From: Cupriavidus taiwanensis LMG 19424
GTDB taxonomy: Bacteria > Pseudomonadota > Gammaproteobacteria > Burkholderiales > Burkholderiaceae
Assembly: GCF_000069785.1 (NCBI RefSeq)
Contig: NC_010528.1
Location: 1,922,001-1,986,000, forward strand
Direction of reading: 5' to 3'
Length of the DNA: 64,000 nucleotides
The notes below the pieces were generated by a model, which ran no database searches, was not told the DNA's origin, and saw nothing but the letters and a program-made list of their open reading frames with translations. Positions 1-6,858 of the stretch are shown here, piece by piece (the first letter of the stretch is position 1; each line of letters starts with the position of its first letter). A program made the translations under genes and the position numbers.

Positions 1-140
1 TGCAAGGGGGGTACCGCGGCAAGCAACGAGGACACCGGCACGGTCGCCGCCTGGTAGCGGGCGCTGCTGGCGGCGCTGCCAGCGGCGCCGGCGATCGTGC
101 CGCCGGTAGCCAATACGACGATGCGAGGCAATGGGGTCAT
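1..140 (-). CDS. L-asparaginase, 5' part only (cut by window edge)
   Basis: Only the first 46 codons lie in the window; the gene continues beyond base 1. The N-terminus reads MTPLPRIVVLATGGTIAG. The TGGTIAG signature of the asparaginase/glutaminase family is at residues 12-18, and Thr15 aligns with the family nucleophile. The family hydrolyses asparagine to aspartate and ammonia. No signal peptide precedes the signature, so a cytoplasmic enzyme is more likely than a secreted type II form, but the rest of the protein is needed to decide. It diverges from lexA across the 140-396 gap. Confidence 0.85.
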   Translation of the reverse strand, partial: MTPLPRIVVLATGGTIAGAAGSAASSARYQAATVPVSSLLAAVPPL

Positions 141-279
141 GGGAGCGCGCAAGGGTTCATTCTGGGAAGAGGAACCGCGATTGTAGCGGGGCGCGCATGC
201 CTTGCCTCGGCCGGGATCGGCCGCCATGGCCGACGTCCATGCGACACAGCTCAAAATTCTGCTTGCGCTCGCGCCGATA

Positions 280-315
280 CTGTATAAAATCACAGCATAC
301 TGTTTAAACATACAG
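280..315 (+). promoter_or_regulatory. Two tandem LexA (SOS) boxes in the lexA promoter
   Basis: Box 1 is CTGTATAAAATCACAG at 280-295 and box 2 is CTGTTTAAACATACAG at 300-315. Both are exact CTGT-N8-ACAG matches to the proteobacterial LexA consensus. Their centres are 20 bp apart, about two helical turns, so two repressor dimers could sit on the same face. A -10-like TATAAA (283-288) lies inside box 1. Autoregulation of lexA is the expected role. Confidence 0.93.
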
Positions 316-395
316 TGCCCGGCCCGCCGGATACTGGATCACGGACCAGCGTCTCCGTCATCCATGCCAGCGGCCCTGCACGGAACGGCGATCCC

Positions 396-1049
396 ATGGC
401 GACCCTGACACCCCGGCAGCAGCAGATTTTCGATCTGATCCGCAACACGATCCGCCGTACCGGCTTCCCCCCTACCCGTGCCGAAATCGCAGCGGAGTTC
501 GGCTTCTCCTCGCCCAATGCCGCGGAAGAACATCTGCGGGCGCTGGCCCGCAAGGGCGTGATCGAACTGACGCCCGGCGCGTCGCGCGGCATCCGCCTGA
601 AGGTGTCGCGCAGCGATTCGGAACTGCCTGACCAGTTCTCGTTACCGATGGCCGGCGTCCTGCAATTGACGCTGCCTCTGGTTGGCCGCGTGGCGGCCGG
701 TAGCCCCATCCTCGCAGCCGAACATATCGACCGCCAGTACCAGGTCGATGCCTCGGTCTTCGATGAACGTCCGGACTACCTGCTGCGCGTGCGCGGCCTG
801 AGCATGCGCGACGCCGGCATTCTCGATGGCGACCTGCTCGCCGTGCGCCGCGCCAGCGAGGCCGCGAACGGCAAGATCGTGGTGGCAAGACTGGGCGACG
901 ACGTCACGGTCAAGCGCCTGCAGCGGCGCGGTGGCCATATCGAACTGATTGCCGAGAACCCGGACTTCACCAACATCATCGTCGAACCCGGTGAAGAGTT
1001 TTCGCTGGAAGGCATCGCCGTCGGGCTGATCCGCTCTTCCGGCTTCTAG
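396..1049 (+). CDS. lexA: LexA repressor (SOS regulator, self-cleaving)
   Basis: Transcriptional repressor of the SOS regulon, inactivated by RecA-stimulated self-cleavage. The 217-residue product has an N-terminal winged helix (about 1-65, starting [15 protein letters not shown]) and a C-terminal S24 peptidase domain. The cleavage bond is Ala101-Gly102 in RVAAGSP; the catalytic dyad is Ser136 (GLSMRD) and Lys173 (VTVKRL). Their 37-residue spacing equals that of E. coli Ser119/Lys156. The ATG at 396 is chosen over an in-frame ATG at 315 because the shorter form matches the family N-terminus and 315 overlaps the second SOS box. Confidence 0.97.
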   Translation: MATLTPRQQQIFDLIRNTIRRTGFPPTRAEIAAEFGFSSPNAAEEHLRALARKGVIELTPGASRGIRLKVSRSDSELPDQFSLPMAGVLQLTLPLVGRVAAGSPILAAEHIDRQYQVDASVFDERPDYLLRVRGLSMRDAGILDGDLLAVRRASEAANGKIVVARLGDDVTVKRLQRRGGHIELIAENPDFTNIIVEPGEEFSLEGIAVGLIRSSGF

Positions 1050-1162
1050 CCGGGCACCATCGCGGGCATTCACCCGCGCGGGCCCACCCGCTTCCATTGC
1101 TTTGCAGACGCCGCCCGGCTTGCCGGGTGTTGACCCCGCTTTGCCTAAAAAGAGGTGCCACC

Positions 1163-1333
1163 ATGCCGCAAATCCACCACGTCGCCGCCCGCCGTCCGGT
1201 CAAGCCCGTGCCGTTCCGCCAGAGCAAGGGCGTACGCGTCTATCAGGGCACGCAGCGCCGCACCATGGTCGGCAGCATGGCGGCGATCTGCCGCATGCTG
1301 GAACTCGAAACCACCGAGAAGCTGGCCGCCTGA
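1163..1333 (+). CDS. Small basic hypothetical protein (56 aa)
   Basis: A 56-residue Arg-rich protein beginning MPQIHHVAARRPVKPVPF. It starts 8 nt after a clear AGAGG ribosome-binding site (1151-1155), which argues for translation. There is no signal peptide or membrane segment. The C-terminal third (MAAICRMLELETTEKLAA) looks helical. I do not recognise a family. It lies 113 bp downstream of lexA on the same strand, so co-transcription is possible, but no SOS box precedes it. Confidence 0.6.
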   Translation: MPQIHHVAARRPVKPVPFRQSKGVRVYQGTQRRTMVGSMAAICRMLELETTEKLAA

Positions 1334-1375
1334 TATTCGCCAGGCACCATCCCGCGGCCGCCAGTTCGCTGCTGG

Positions 1376-1753
1376 TCAGCTACGCGCGCACGCCTTGGCT
1401 TCGGCCTCCAGTTCCGACGGGGTCAGTTGGGGAAACCAGGTATTGGTCTTGCGCAATTCCAGCGCCGTACCGTCGGGCTGCGCCGTCAGAGAGATCAAGT
1501 AGGCATACTGATATTCGCCGCCTGCCGCGGCCTGCCCAATGCGGATTTCGGTTTGGTTTTTCGCCGGCAGCTGGACCAGCGTAGCGTCATCGCCGAGATT
1601 GTTGCGCAGGCATTTCACAACATCGGCCATCTTGACCGGCGTAAACAGGCGCATCGGCGGACGGGCGCGGATGTCCTTCTCGGAAGTGCCAGTGGCACAA
1701 CCTGCCACCATAGTTGCCATCGCTGTGCCAATCAGTGCCGCTCGAACAAACAT
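1376..1753 (-). CDS. Putative lipoprotein (125 aa)
   Basis: The protein starts MFVRAALIGTAMATMVAGC; the VAGC lipobox with Cys19 predicts signal peptidase II processing and membrane anchoring. The mature part of about 106 residues includes KMADVVKCLRNNLGDD and a Gln/Thr-rich middle. A second cysteine in VVKC and one near the C-terminus (AKACARS) could form a disulphide. The start at 1753 is preferred over the longer open frame from 1921 because it gives a clean lipoprotein signal and has a GGGGGTGGT stretch just upstream. Function unknown. The longer frame would read through the tRNA-like sequence at 1811-1885. Confidence 0.7.
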   Translation of the reverse strand: MFVRAALIGTAMATMVAGCATGTSEKDIRARPPMRLFTPVKMADVVKCLRNNLGDDATLVQLPAKNQTEIRIGQAAAGGEYQYAYLISLTAQPDGTALELRKTNTWFPQLTPSELEAEAKACARS

Positions 1754-1810
1754 ACCACCCCCGGGGAATGCAAAACGGCGCCCTTGGGAGGCACCGTTCT
1801 GGAGAATGCT

Positions 1811-1885
1811 TGGGTTGGCTGGATAGGACTCGAGTCCACGACGACGGGAACTTGCCATCCCGGCGTCTATCGCCATTGCCCCCCA
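1811..1885 (-). pseudogene. Decayed tRNA-His-like sequence
   Basis: Bases 1811-1850 align with the 3' half of the intact tRNA-His gene (3554-3630), in the same orientation. Shared blocks include GGACTCGA and CCACGACGAC, with a few substitutions and one inserted base. Weaker similarity continues through the anticodon-stem and D-arm region and into the 3' flank (ACCGTT plus CTTGGG). The T-stem no longer pairs well and the anticodon loop is one base too long, so a working tRNA is unlikely. This could be a decayed duplicate or the scar of an integration at tRNA-His. Confidence 0.55.
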
Positions 1886-2010
1886 TGAAATCAACGCTTT
1901 CGGCTTCGCATTGTTCCGCACTGCGCTGAAACCTCACAGCATTCGTGCAGGCCTTGCGGGAGCCGGGTGCGGATTTTAACCCGCGCGCGCGTCAGGCGCC
2001 ATCTCGATCT

Positions 2011-2023
2011 ACTCGAACCCACG
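2011..2023 (-). repeat. 13-bp exact copy of the tRNA-His T-arm (possible att remnant)
   Basis: ACTCGAACCCACG at 2011-2023 is identical to 3570-3582 inside the T-arm of tRNA-His, in the same orientation. The two copies bracket the AT-richer acyltransferase gene. Tyrosine integrases commonly use the tRNA T-arm as attB, so a 13-bp direct repeat of it is what an old insertion would leave. The similarity stops at both ends of the 13 bp, and no integrase is present, so this is an inference. Confidence 0.45.
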
Positions 2024-2128
2024 GCGCTTCTGCCGCACCAGCCCCCATCTCATTCCTTCGATGGATAGCGTGCCCGGCAGGATCTGAGACACAGTTTGCC
2101 GTACCAGGCCAACTGAGAGCCTCGCATA

Positions 2129-3238
2129 ATGAAATTCCAGTCGCTACAGATGCTCCGGGGGATTGCGGCCATGTGGGTTGTCGCGTACCACATGCAGGAC
2201 CACTTCGACCCACTTGCCACAGCATTGCCATTCAGCGCGTCTGACCTGTTGCGCAAGGGATATATTGGCGTCGACCTGTTCTTTGTGATCAGCGGCTTTG
2301 TGATCGCGTGGACCGCCTTATACAAGCCCGGACCTCACGATGCACCCATACAATTCCTGCTCAGGCGATTAGTCAGGGTAGCGCCGCCTTATTGGGTCGC
2401 CACGCTCTATTTCGCGATGCTCAGGGACCTTCGCAGCATCGAATTAGAACCGCTCCTCCGTTCGCTCTTCTTCATTCCGATTGAACCCAATCACGCACCC
2501 TTTTACGGATACCCCACCCTGCTGATTGGCTGGTCCCTCAACTACGAAATCTATTTCTATCTTTCTTTTTCCATTCTCTTGTGCCTGGGCCGAAGGCTAT
2601 CCCTTCAGATCGCCTACTTCACCCTGACACTGATTATTCTGCCATTCGCATTTTCCGGAGGCGTTTCGATCAATCCCGAGCATCTCTACCAAGGAATCTC
2701 GAGTACGTATATCCTGCTGGCCACCAATCCCATCATCCTTGAATTCGTGTTCGGCATGATCCTGGCAAGGCTCTATGGCATCCTTCCGGAGACCCTGAGC
2801 CGTTCCTGCGCATGGCTCGCCTTGTTGGCATCGATAGCTCTTTTCACAGCCGCGTTCTTCCTGTACGAGCCCCGCATGAGTATTATTTTCAGGGGTCTGC
2901 CATGCGCCGCCCTCGTGGCTGGCTTCATCGTAGCGGAACGATACAGGCTACTTTCGATACCGCGCCCCCTTTCTTGCCTCGGCGAGATATCCTATAGCAT
3001 TTACCTGACGCATCCGTTTATTCTGGTTTACTCAGGATCAATCTATGCGACAACTGTTGGCCAGAATTATGCGCAAATCGCCCAATACTTACTGACGCTA
3101 GCAGCGGTACTCGGCCTCGCTCAATTCTTCTACAAATACGTCGAACACCCCATACTCGAGCAGGGAAAACGCATTCGCCTTGGTCATTGCCATACCGCTC
3201 AACCAGCAGAGAATTCCACAGCATCGCGGGTTAAGTGA
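2129..3238 (+). CDS. Acyltransferase 3 family membrane protein (OafA/YrhL-like)
   Basis: A 369-residue polytopic protein of the acyltransferase-3 family, which O-acetylates or acylates surface sugars at the inner membrane. The N-terminal motif LRGIAAMWVVAYH carries the conserved Arg10 and His21. The second signature GYIGVDLFFVISGF follows at about residues 44-57. About ten hydrophobic segments run to the C-terminus, and no periplasmic SGNH domain follows, so this is the short form. Base composition is visibly lower in GC than the neighbours (32 of 60 bases in 2581-2640), with more A/T-ending codons. The gene stands alone between tRNA-His and its T-arm copy, which suggests horizontal acquisition. 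The acceptor is unknown; O-antigen or another polysaccharide is likely. Confidence 0.88.
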   Translation: MKFQSLQMLRGIAAMWVVAYHMQDHFDPLATALPFSASDLLRKGYIGVDLFFVISGFVIAWTALYKPGPHDAPIQFLLRRLVRVAPPYWVATLYFAMLRDLRSIELEPLLRSLFFIPIEPNHAPFYGYPTLLIGWSLNYEIYFYLSFSILLCLGRRLSLQIAYFTLTLIILPFAFSGGVSINPEHLYQGISSTYILLATNPIILEFVFGMILARLYGILPETLSRSCAWLALLASIALFTAAFFLYEPRMSIIFRGLPCAALVAGFIVAERYRLLSIPRPLSCLGEISYSIYLTHPFILVYSGSIYATTVGQNYAQIAQYLLTLAAVLGLAQFFYKYVEHPILEQGKRIRLGHCHTAQPAENSTASRVK

Positions 3239-3457
3239 TTGACTGCTTCGCCCATAACCCTGACCGTTTCGCTGGTCACCGCCATGGAGACACCGGGAGA
3301 CCCTCTTGAGGTCAAGGACACGGTGACGCGCATGGAGTCGCGCATAGTCCAGCTGGGCGATCCCGTCGGCACCAACTTGGGCAAGGGAAAGGAAGTAGGA
3401 AAGCGATCTACAGACTATGCCGGCGTACAACCACCGTTTCGCAGACACACTGACAGC
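3239..3457. other. Gap between acyltransferase and tRNA terminator, no convincing gene
   Basis: An open frame of 97 codons begins with TTG directly after the acyltransferase stop and runs to 3532, through the terminator of tRNA-His. It has no ribosome-binding site, no recognisable domain, and an overlapping frame of similar length on the other strand. I see no promoter, repeat or RNA signature here. Confidence 0.5.
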
Positions 3458-3484
3458 AAAAAGCCCACCGCTAGGGTGGGCTTT
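3458..3484 (-). terminator. Rho-independent terminator of tRNA-His
   Basis: A 10-bp stem pairs 3460-3469 (AAAGCCCACC) with 3475-3484 across a five-base loop. Read on the minus strand the stem is followed by a T run. It lies 70 bp beyond the 3' end of the tRNA. Confidence 0.85.
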
Positions 3485-3553
3485 CGGGGGAAGATCCTCT
3501 TCCAAAACTGGCCACAAGTTGGGGACGCCTAACCTGCAAACCGTTGAAATTCT

Positions 3554-3630
3554 TGGGGTGGCTGATGGGACTCGAACCCACGACGACAGGAATCACAATC
3601 CTGGACTCTACCAACTGAGCTACAGCCACC
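3554..3630 (-). tRNA. tRNA-His (anticodon GTG)
   Basis: The minus strand folds into a complete cloverleaf: the acceptor stem GTGGCTG pairs with CAGCCAC, the D-arm is AGCTCAGTTGGTAGAG, and the anticodon stem CAGGA/TCCTG encloses the loop TTGTGAT. The T-arm is GTGGGTTCGAGTCCCAT. An extra 5' G at position -1 faces the discriminator C, the identity element of tRNA-His, and the 3' CCA is encoded. Confidence 0.97.
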
Positions 3631-3730
3631 GTAGAGGTCATCAGCGAAGCGCTGATCGACGAAAACCAAGATTATACAAACAGATTTTCGAGATGGCTAG
3701 TATCCCGCACAAAAAATTTTGGGCCATCGC

Positions 3731-4009
3731 TCAGGACCGGGGCGGGCTCCACTTGGCCTCCAGCAGCACTGCCTGCTTGATCGCGGCGATGGTTTCCGCC
3801 TCGGTATCGAACTGGCCCAGCAGCCGGCGCGACTTGCCATTGAGCACCGCCTCTTGCAAAGCCTTGCCAGCGGCTTCCGAGGTGCCGGGGTGCCAGCAGT
3901 AGCGCGCCGTCCATTTGCCGTCCTGGAGCTGCTCGGCTACCCAGATCACCCTGAAGTCTTCATACACCACGCCGAACGGCGCTTCGTTTTCCACGTTGTC
4001 TTTATCCAT
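3731..4009 (-). CDS. Conserved hypothetical protein (92 aa)
   Basis: A 92-residue acidic N-terminus (MDKDNVENEAPFG) precedes an Ala/Lys-rich helical C-terminal half. The start at 4009 has a strong GGGGAGG ribosome-binding site and is chosen over a longer frame that opens at 4618. No membrane segment or signal peptide is present, so it is probably cytoplasmic. Motifs such as VIWVAEQLQDGKWTARYCWH hint at a small beta-sheet module, but I cannot assign a family. It lies 100 bp upstream of tRNA-His on the same strand and may share its transcript. Confidence 0.7.
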   Translation of the reverse strand: MDKDNVENEAPFGVVYEDFRVIWVAEQLQDGKWTARYCWHPGTSEAAGKALQEAVLNGKSRRLLGQFDTEAETIAAIKQAVLLEAKWSPPRS

Positions 4010-4051
4010 GCTGCCTCCCCTGCCAGCACGATCCGCATACCGTGCCTGAAC

Positions 4052-4251
4052 TTGCCTGGGGCGAGCCGGAAATCGTATCACGGGTCCCGGATGGCTTCCT
4101 GCCGCGCCCCGGCCAAATATGCTGTGCGCAGCCCCTACCTCTGCAGGGTTCATCCTGCACGTGCGCGAAGCGATACTCGAGTCCGAGGGACATTGCCCCC
4201 CCTCGACCTTCCCGTCAGGCGGCCCGCCCCATGGGCCGCCTGCCTCTTTTT
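4052..4251 (+). ncRNA. Candidate small RNA ending at an orphan terminator
   Basis: A strong plus-strand terminator (4217-4251) has no plus-strand gene upstream: the neighbours on that side all run the other way. A plausible promoter is TTGCCT (4052-4057), an 18-bp spacer and TATCAC (4076-4081), giving an RNA of about 165 nt. It would contain the hairpin GCAGGGTTCATCCTGC near 4142-4157. No known RNA family was recognised. The promoter match is moderate, so the 5' end is a guess. Confidence 0.3.
4217..4251 (+). terminator. Strong Rho-independent terminator, no gene upstream
   Basis: A perfect 9-bp stem pairs AGGCGGCCC (4217-4225) with GGGCCGCCT (4233-4241) and is followed by a tract ending in five T residues. 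There is no T run on the minus-strand side, so it acts on plus-strand RNA. Confidence 0.8.
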
Positions 4252-4354
4252 GCTCCCCGCCTGACAACCGGTGCTTCCACGCCGCAGAACCGGCAACGGA
4301 ACCTACTGGCTGTGCGCAAGACCAATCGACGTGATCGAACGCAGGGAGCAAGCC

Positions 4355-4510
4355 ATGCAGGACAAGTGTAGATGGAGGACGAGGATTCTTGCCGTGGCGG
4401 CACTGGCGGCCTTGCTCGGCGGATGCGCGGTGGGGGGCGGTGCCGACGGCAGGGAATCGAGCATCACGACTTACGGCACGCTGGACATCGGCATCAGCCA
4501 TACGCGATAA
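4355..4510 (+). CDS. Very small lipoprotein (51 aa)
   Basis: A 51-residue product starts MQDKCRWRTRILAVAALAAL and has the lipobox LGGC with the modified Cys at position 24. Mature length is only 28 residues, containing ITTYGTLDIGISHTR. A GGGAG ribosome-binding site precedes the ATG at a good distance. Its small size recalls entericidin-like lipopeptides, but the sequence is not theirs and I do not assign a function. Confidence 0.65.
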   Translation: MQDKCRWRTRILAVAALAALLGGCAVGGGADGRESSITTYGTLDIGISHTR

Positions 4511-4616
4511 CCGTCGCGATGCGGGTCCAGCGGGATCCATTTCGCCGTGATCCATGGAACGCTTGAACGAAAAGCTGGTCAAACCCGTGCATTCCGGTGG
4601 TGCCGGGCGAGCACGC

Positions 4617-4644
4617 AAAAAAAGAGTCCGCAGCGCGGACTCTT
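4617..4644 (-). terminator. Second minus-strand terminator downstream of dusA
   Basis: A 10-bp stem pairs 4622-4631 with 4635-4644 around a three-base loop (AGC). On the minus strand the stem runs into seven T residues. Confidence 0.82.
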
Positions 4645-4751
4645 AAATTTAGCGATCTCAAATGCCCTGAAGGCCGTTGCACTGTAACTGCCATGCGGGG
4701 AACGCACCATTCGGGTAAACGAAGAGCGCGATGCCGCAGCAGCGTGCGCCG

Positions 4752-4775
4752 AAAAAAAAGCCCGCCGGAGCGGGC
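4752..4775 (-). terminator. Terminator of dusA
   Basis: The stem GCCCGC (4760-4765) pairs with GCGGGC (4770-4775) around CGGA. On the minus strand eight T residues follow. It is the first terminator met by transcripts leaving dusA. Confidence 0.85.
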
Positions 4776-4985
4776 CAATAATCAGTTGAAGAAAGCCCTG
4801 TATTCGAGGGCAGGCACAGTGTAAGAAAGTGCCCTGCCTCAGCGAATTAGGGGAATCCCTTTCCGGGCGCCGGTTTCCGGGCGATCCGGCATCTCATGTG
4901 CGGCGCGCGGAACCCGCGCGCCGCCATGCATATATTCACGATTCGAAGTTAGAGCGCAGCCTCGGCACAGCATGAAGCCGTGCGC

Positions 4986-5999
4986 TTACGCGGCCAGGGG
5001 CTCTTGAGTGTGCGGGCGCAGATGCATGCGCGCCTCTTCGAACAGCGCATCCACGTCGGCACGCGTGCGCGCCGCATGCATGCGCTTTGCATCGGACAGC
5101 ACGCGGCGCCAGCCACGTCCGCCGGCGATACCGCGATGCAAGCCGAGCATGTGCCGCGTCGCCGCTCCCATATACCCGCCTTGCTCAACGAAGTCGCCGA
5201 TATAACGCTGCATGGCCAGTTCGACCGCGAGGCGCGACGGCACCGGCGCACTGGCATCGCCATAGAAGCGCGCGTCCATTTCCGCCAGGATGTACGGCTG
5301 GTGATAGGCCTCGCGTCCGATCATGACGCCATCGACGTGCTCAAGGTGGCGCGCGATTTCGTCATGGCTGAGGATGCCGCCGTTGATCAGAATTTCAAGC
5401 TCCGGAAATTCGCGCTTGAGCTGATACGCCACCTCGTAGCGCAGCGGCGGAATCTCGCGGTTCTCCTTCGGGCTCAGGCCCTTCAGGATGGCATTGCGCG
5501 CGTGGACGATAAACGTGCCGCAACCCGCCTGCGCCACCTTGCCGACAAAATCGCGAACGAAATCGTAGTGCTCGATCTTGTCGATGCCGATGCGATGCTT
5601 GACCGTAACGGGAATCTCCACCGCATCGCGCATCGCCTTCACGCAGTCCGCCACCAGTTCGGGCTCCGCCATCAGGCAGGCCCCGAAGGCGCCGCGCTGC
5701 ACACGCTCGGACGGGCAGCCGCAGTTCAGGTTGATTTCCGCATAGCCCCACTGCTGCCCCAGCTTCGCCGCCATGGCCAGATCGGCAGGCTCGCTGCCGC
5801 CCAGCTGCAGCGCGACCGGGTGCTCTGCCGCATCGAAGTCGAGGTGACGCGGCACGTCGCCATGCAGCAGCGCGCCAGTGGTCACCATCTCGGTATACAG
5901 CCAGGTGTGGCGGCTGAGCTGGCGATGGAACATGCGGCAATGACGGTCGGTCCAGTCCATCATCGGCGCAACCGAAATGCGGCGGGGGTTTACGTTCAT
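4986..5999 (-). CDS. dusA: tRNA-dihydrouridine synthase A
   Basis: FMN-dependent enzyme that reduces U20 in the D-loop of tRNA, using NADPH. The 337-residue product has the N-terminal Dus signature ISVAPMMDWTDRHCR (residues 8-22). The active-site motif is INLNCGCPSERVQ, with catalytic Cys95. VKHRIGID and the loop INGGILS belong to the FMN-binding barrel, and a helical C-terminal domain follows. Length matches DusA, and MMDWTDRHCR is typical of DusA rather than DusB or DusC. The start at 5999 is preferred over in-frame codons further upstream because residues before it do not resemble the family. Confidence 0.94.
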   Translation of the reverse strand: MNVNPRRISVAPMMDWTDRHCRMFHRQLSRHTWLYTEMVTTGALLHGDVPRHLDFDAAEHPVALQLGGSEPADLAMAAKLGQQWGYAEINLNCGCPSERVQRGAFGACLMAEPELVADCVKAMRDAVEIPVTVKHRIGIDKIEHYDFVRDFVGKVAQAGCGTFIVHARNAILKGLSPKENREIPPLRYEVAYQLKREFPELEILINGGILSHDEIARHLEHVDGVMIGREAYHQPYILAEMDARFYGDASAPVPSRLAVELAMQRYIGDFVEQGGYMGAATRHMLGLHRGIAGGRGWRRVLSDAKRMHAARTRADVDALFEEARMHLRPHTQEPLAA

Positions 6000-6169
6000 G
6001 GAAATACAGCGATTGGAGGCGGTCCGGACGCGGCAGCGTCGCCAGGCCAGGCAGGCGGCGCCGCGACATATGCAGATCACGACACCCCGGGGGCCACGCG
6101 CGTGACGCGTGGCGGCCCCGCGCGAAGACGTGAGTATAGGCTACCGCGTCAAGGTCTGCTGCGTACCGC

Positions 6170-6730
6170 TCAACGTGGCGCGGTGCGCTCGATCCAGGCC
6201 GCAAACGTGGTCAGGAATTTACCAAGGAAGCCCCTGGTCGACTCGTTGGCAATCCCGCCCTGCTCGTCCAACAGCTTGTCGACACCGCTGATATACGCCT
6301 CGGGCTGCTGCAGGATAGGGATATTCAGGAACACCAGCGACTGGCGCAGGTGATGGTTGGCACCAAAGCCGCCGATGGCGCCCGGCGATGCGCTGATGAT
6401 GGCGCCAGGCTTGCCGTCCCAGACACTGCTGCCATACGGGCGCGAACCCACGTCGATGGCGTTCTTCAGCGGCGCCGGCACCGAACGGTTGTATTCCGGG
6501 GTGACGAACAGCACGGCATCGGCGCGGCGGATGCGGTCGCGGAACGCGGTCCAGGCCTGGGTCGGCTTGTCGTCGAGATCCTGGTTGTACAACTCCAGGT
6601 TGCCGATCTCGACGATTTCGAGCCTGAGCTGCGCCGGCGCCAGCGCGATCAGCGCCTTGGCCAGCTTGCGGTTGTATGACTCCTTGCGCAGGCTTCCCAC
6701 CAGTACAACGACATCACGAGGATCACTCAT
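6170..6730 (-). CDS. NADPH-dependent FMN reductase (ChrR/YieF-like flavoprotein)
   Basis: A flavodoxin-fold quinone/flavin reductase of 186 residues. Such enzymes reduce quinones, chromate or azo compounds by two electrons and limit redox cycling. The phosphate-binding loop is GSLRKESYN (12-20), and TPEYNRSVPAPLKNAID is the family's second FMN-binding signature. GAIGGFGANHHLRQ is also conserved in ChrR/YieF relatives. The start at 6730 has an AAAGGAG ribosome-binding site seven bases upstream. Physiological substrate unknown. Confidence 0.88.
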   Translation of the reverse strand: MSDPRDVVVLVGSLRKESYNRKLAKALIALAPAQLRLEIVEIGNLELYNQDLDDKPTQAWTAFRDRIRRADAVLFVTPEYNRSVPAPLKNAIDVGSRPYGSSVWDGKPGAIISASPGAIGGFGANHHLRQSLVFLNIPILQQPEAYISGVDKLLDEQGGIANESTRGFLGKFLTTFAAWIERTAPR

Positions 6731-6858
6731 TGCGGCTCCTTTGACGGTGTGGACGGAATGGCACAGGCGGCGCCCGCGCGCGGCATGGCCGTGCGAGGTC
6801 ACCGGACCCTGCCCGTCACTCTACCCGAGTTGGCGCCGGCGCGTTCCGTGCAACGGGA

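Larger units (their letters stand above)
4511..4985. other. Convergent gap with two minus-strand terminators
   Basis: No protein gene is supported here. The stretch holds two strong terminators (4617-4644 and 4752-4775), both oriented for minus-strand RNA, and a GC-rich hairpin at about 4903-4927 (GCGGCGCGCGG pairing with its complement). The two terminators are 107 bp apart, so a short RNA may lie between them. Confidence 0.5.

Noticed and set aside
3239..3532. 97-codon frame after the acyltransferase
   Set aside because: TTG start without a ribosome-binding site, runs through the tRNA-His terminator, and is matched by an equally long frame on the other strand.
4042..4371. 109-codon plus-strand frame between the 92-aa gene and the small lipoprotein
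   Set aside because: It reads through a strong terminator and has no family likeness; a small RNA is a better explanation of the terminator.
4903..4927. GC-rich hairpin after dusA as a terminator
   Set aside because: No T run on either strand; real terminators follow at 4752-4775 and 4617-4644.
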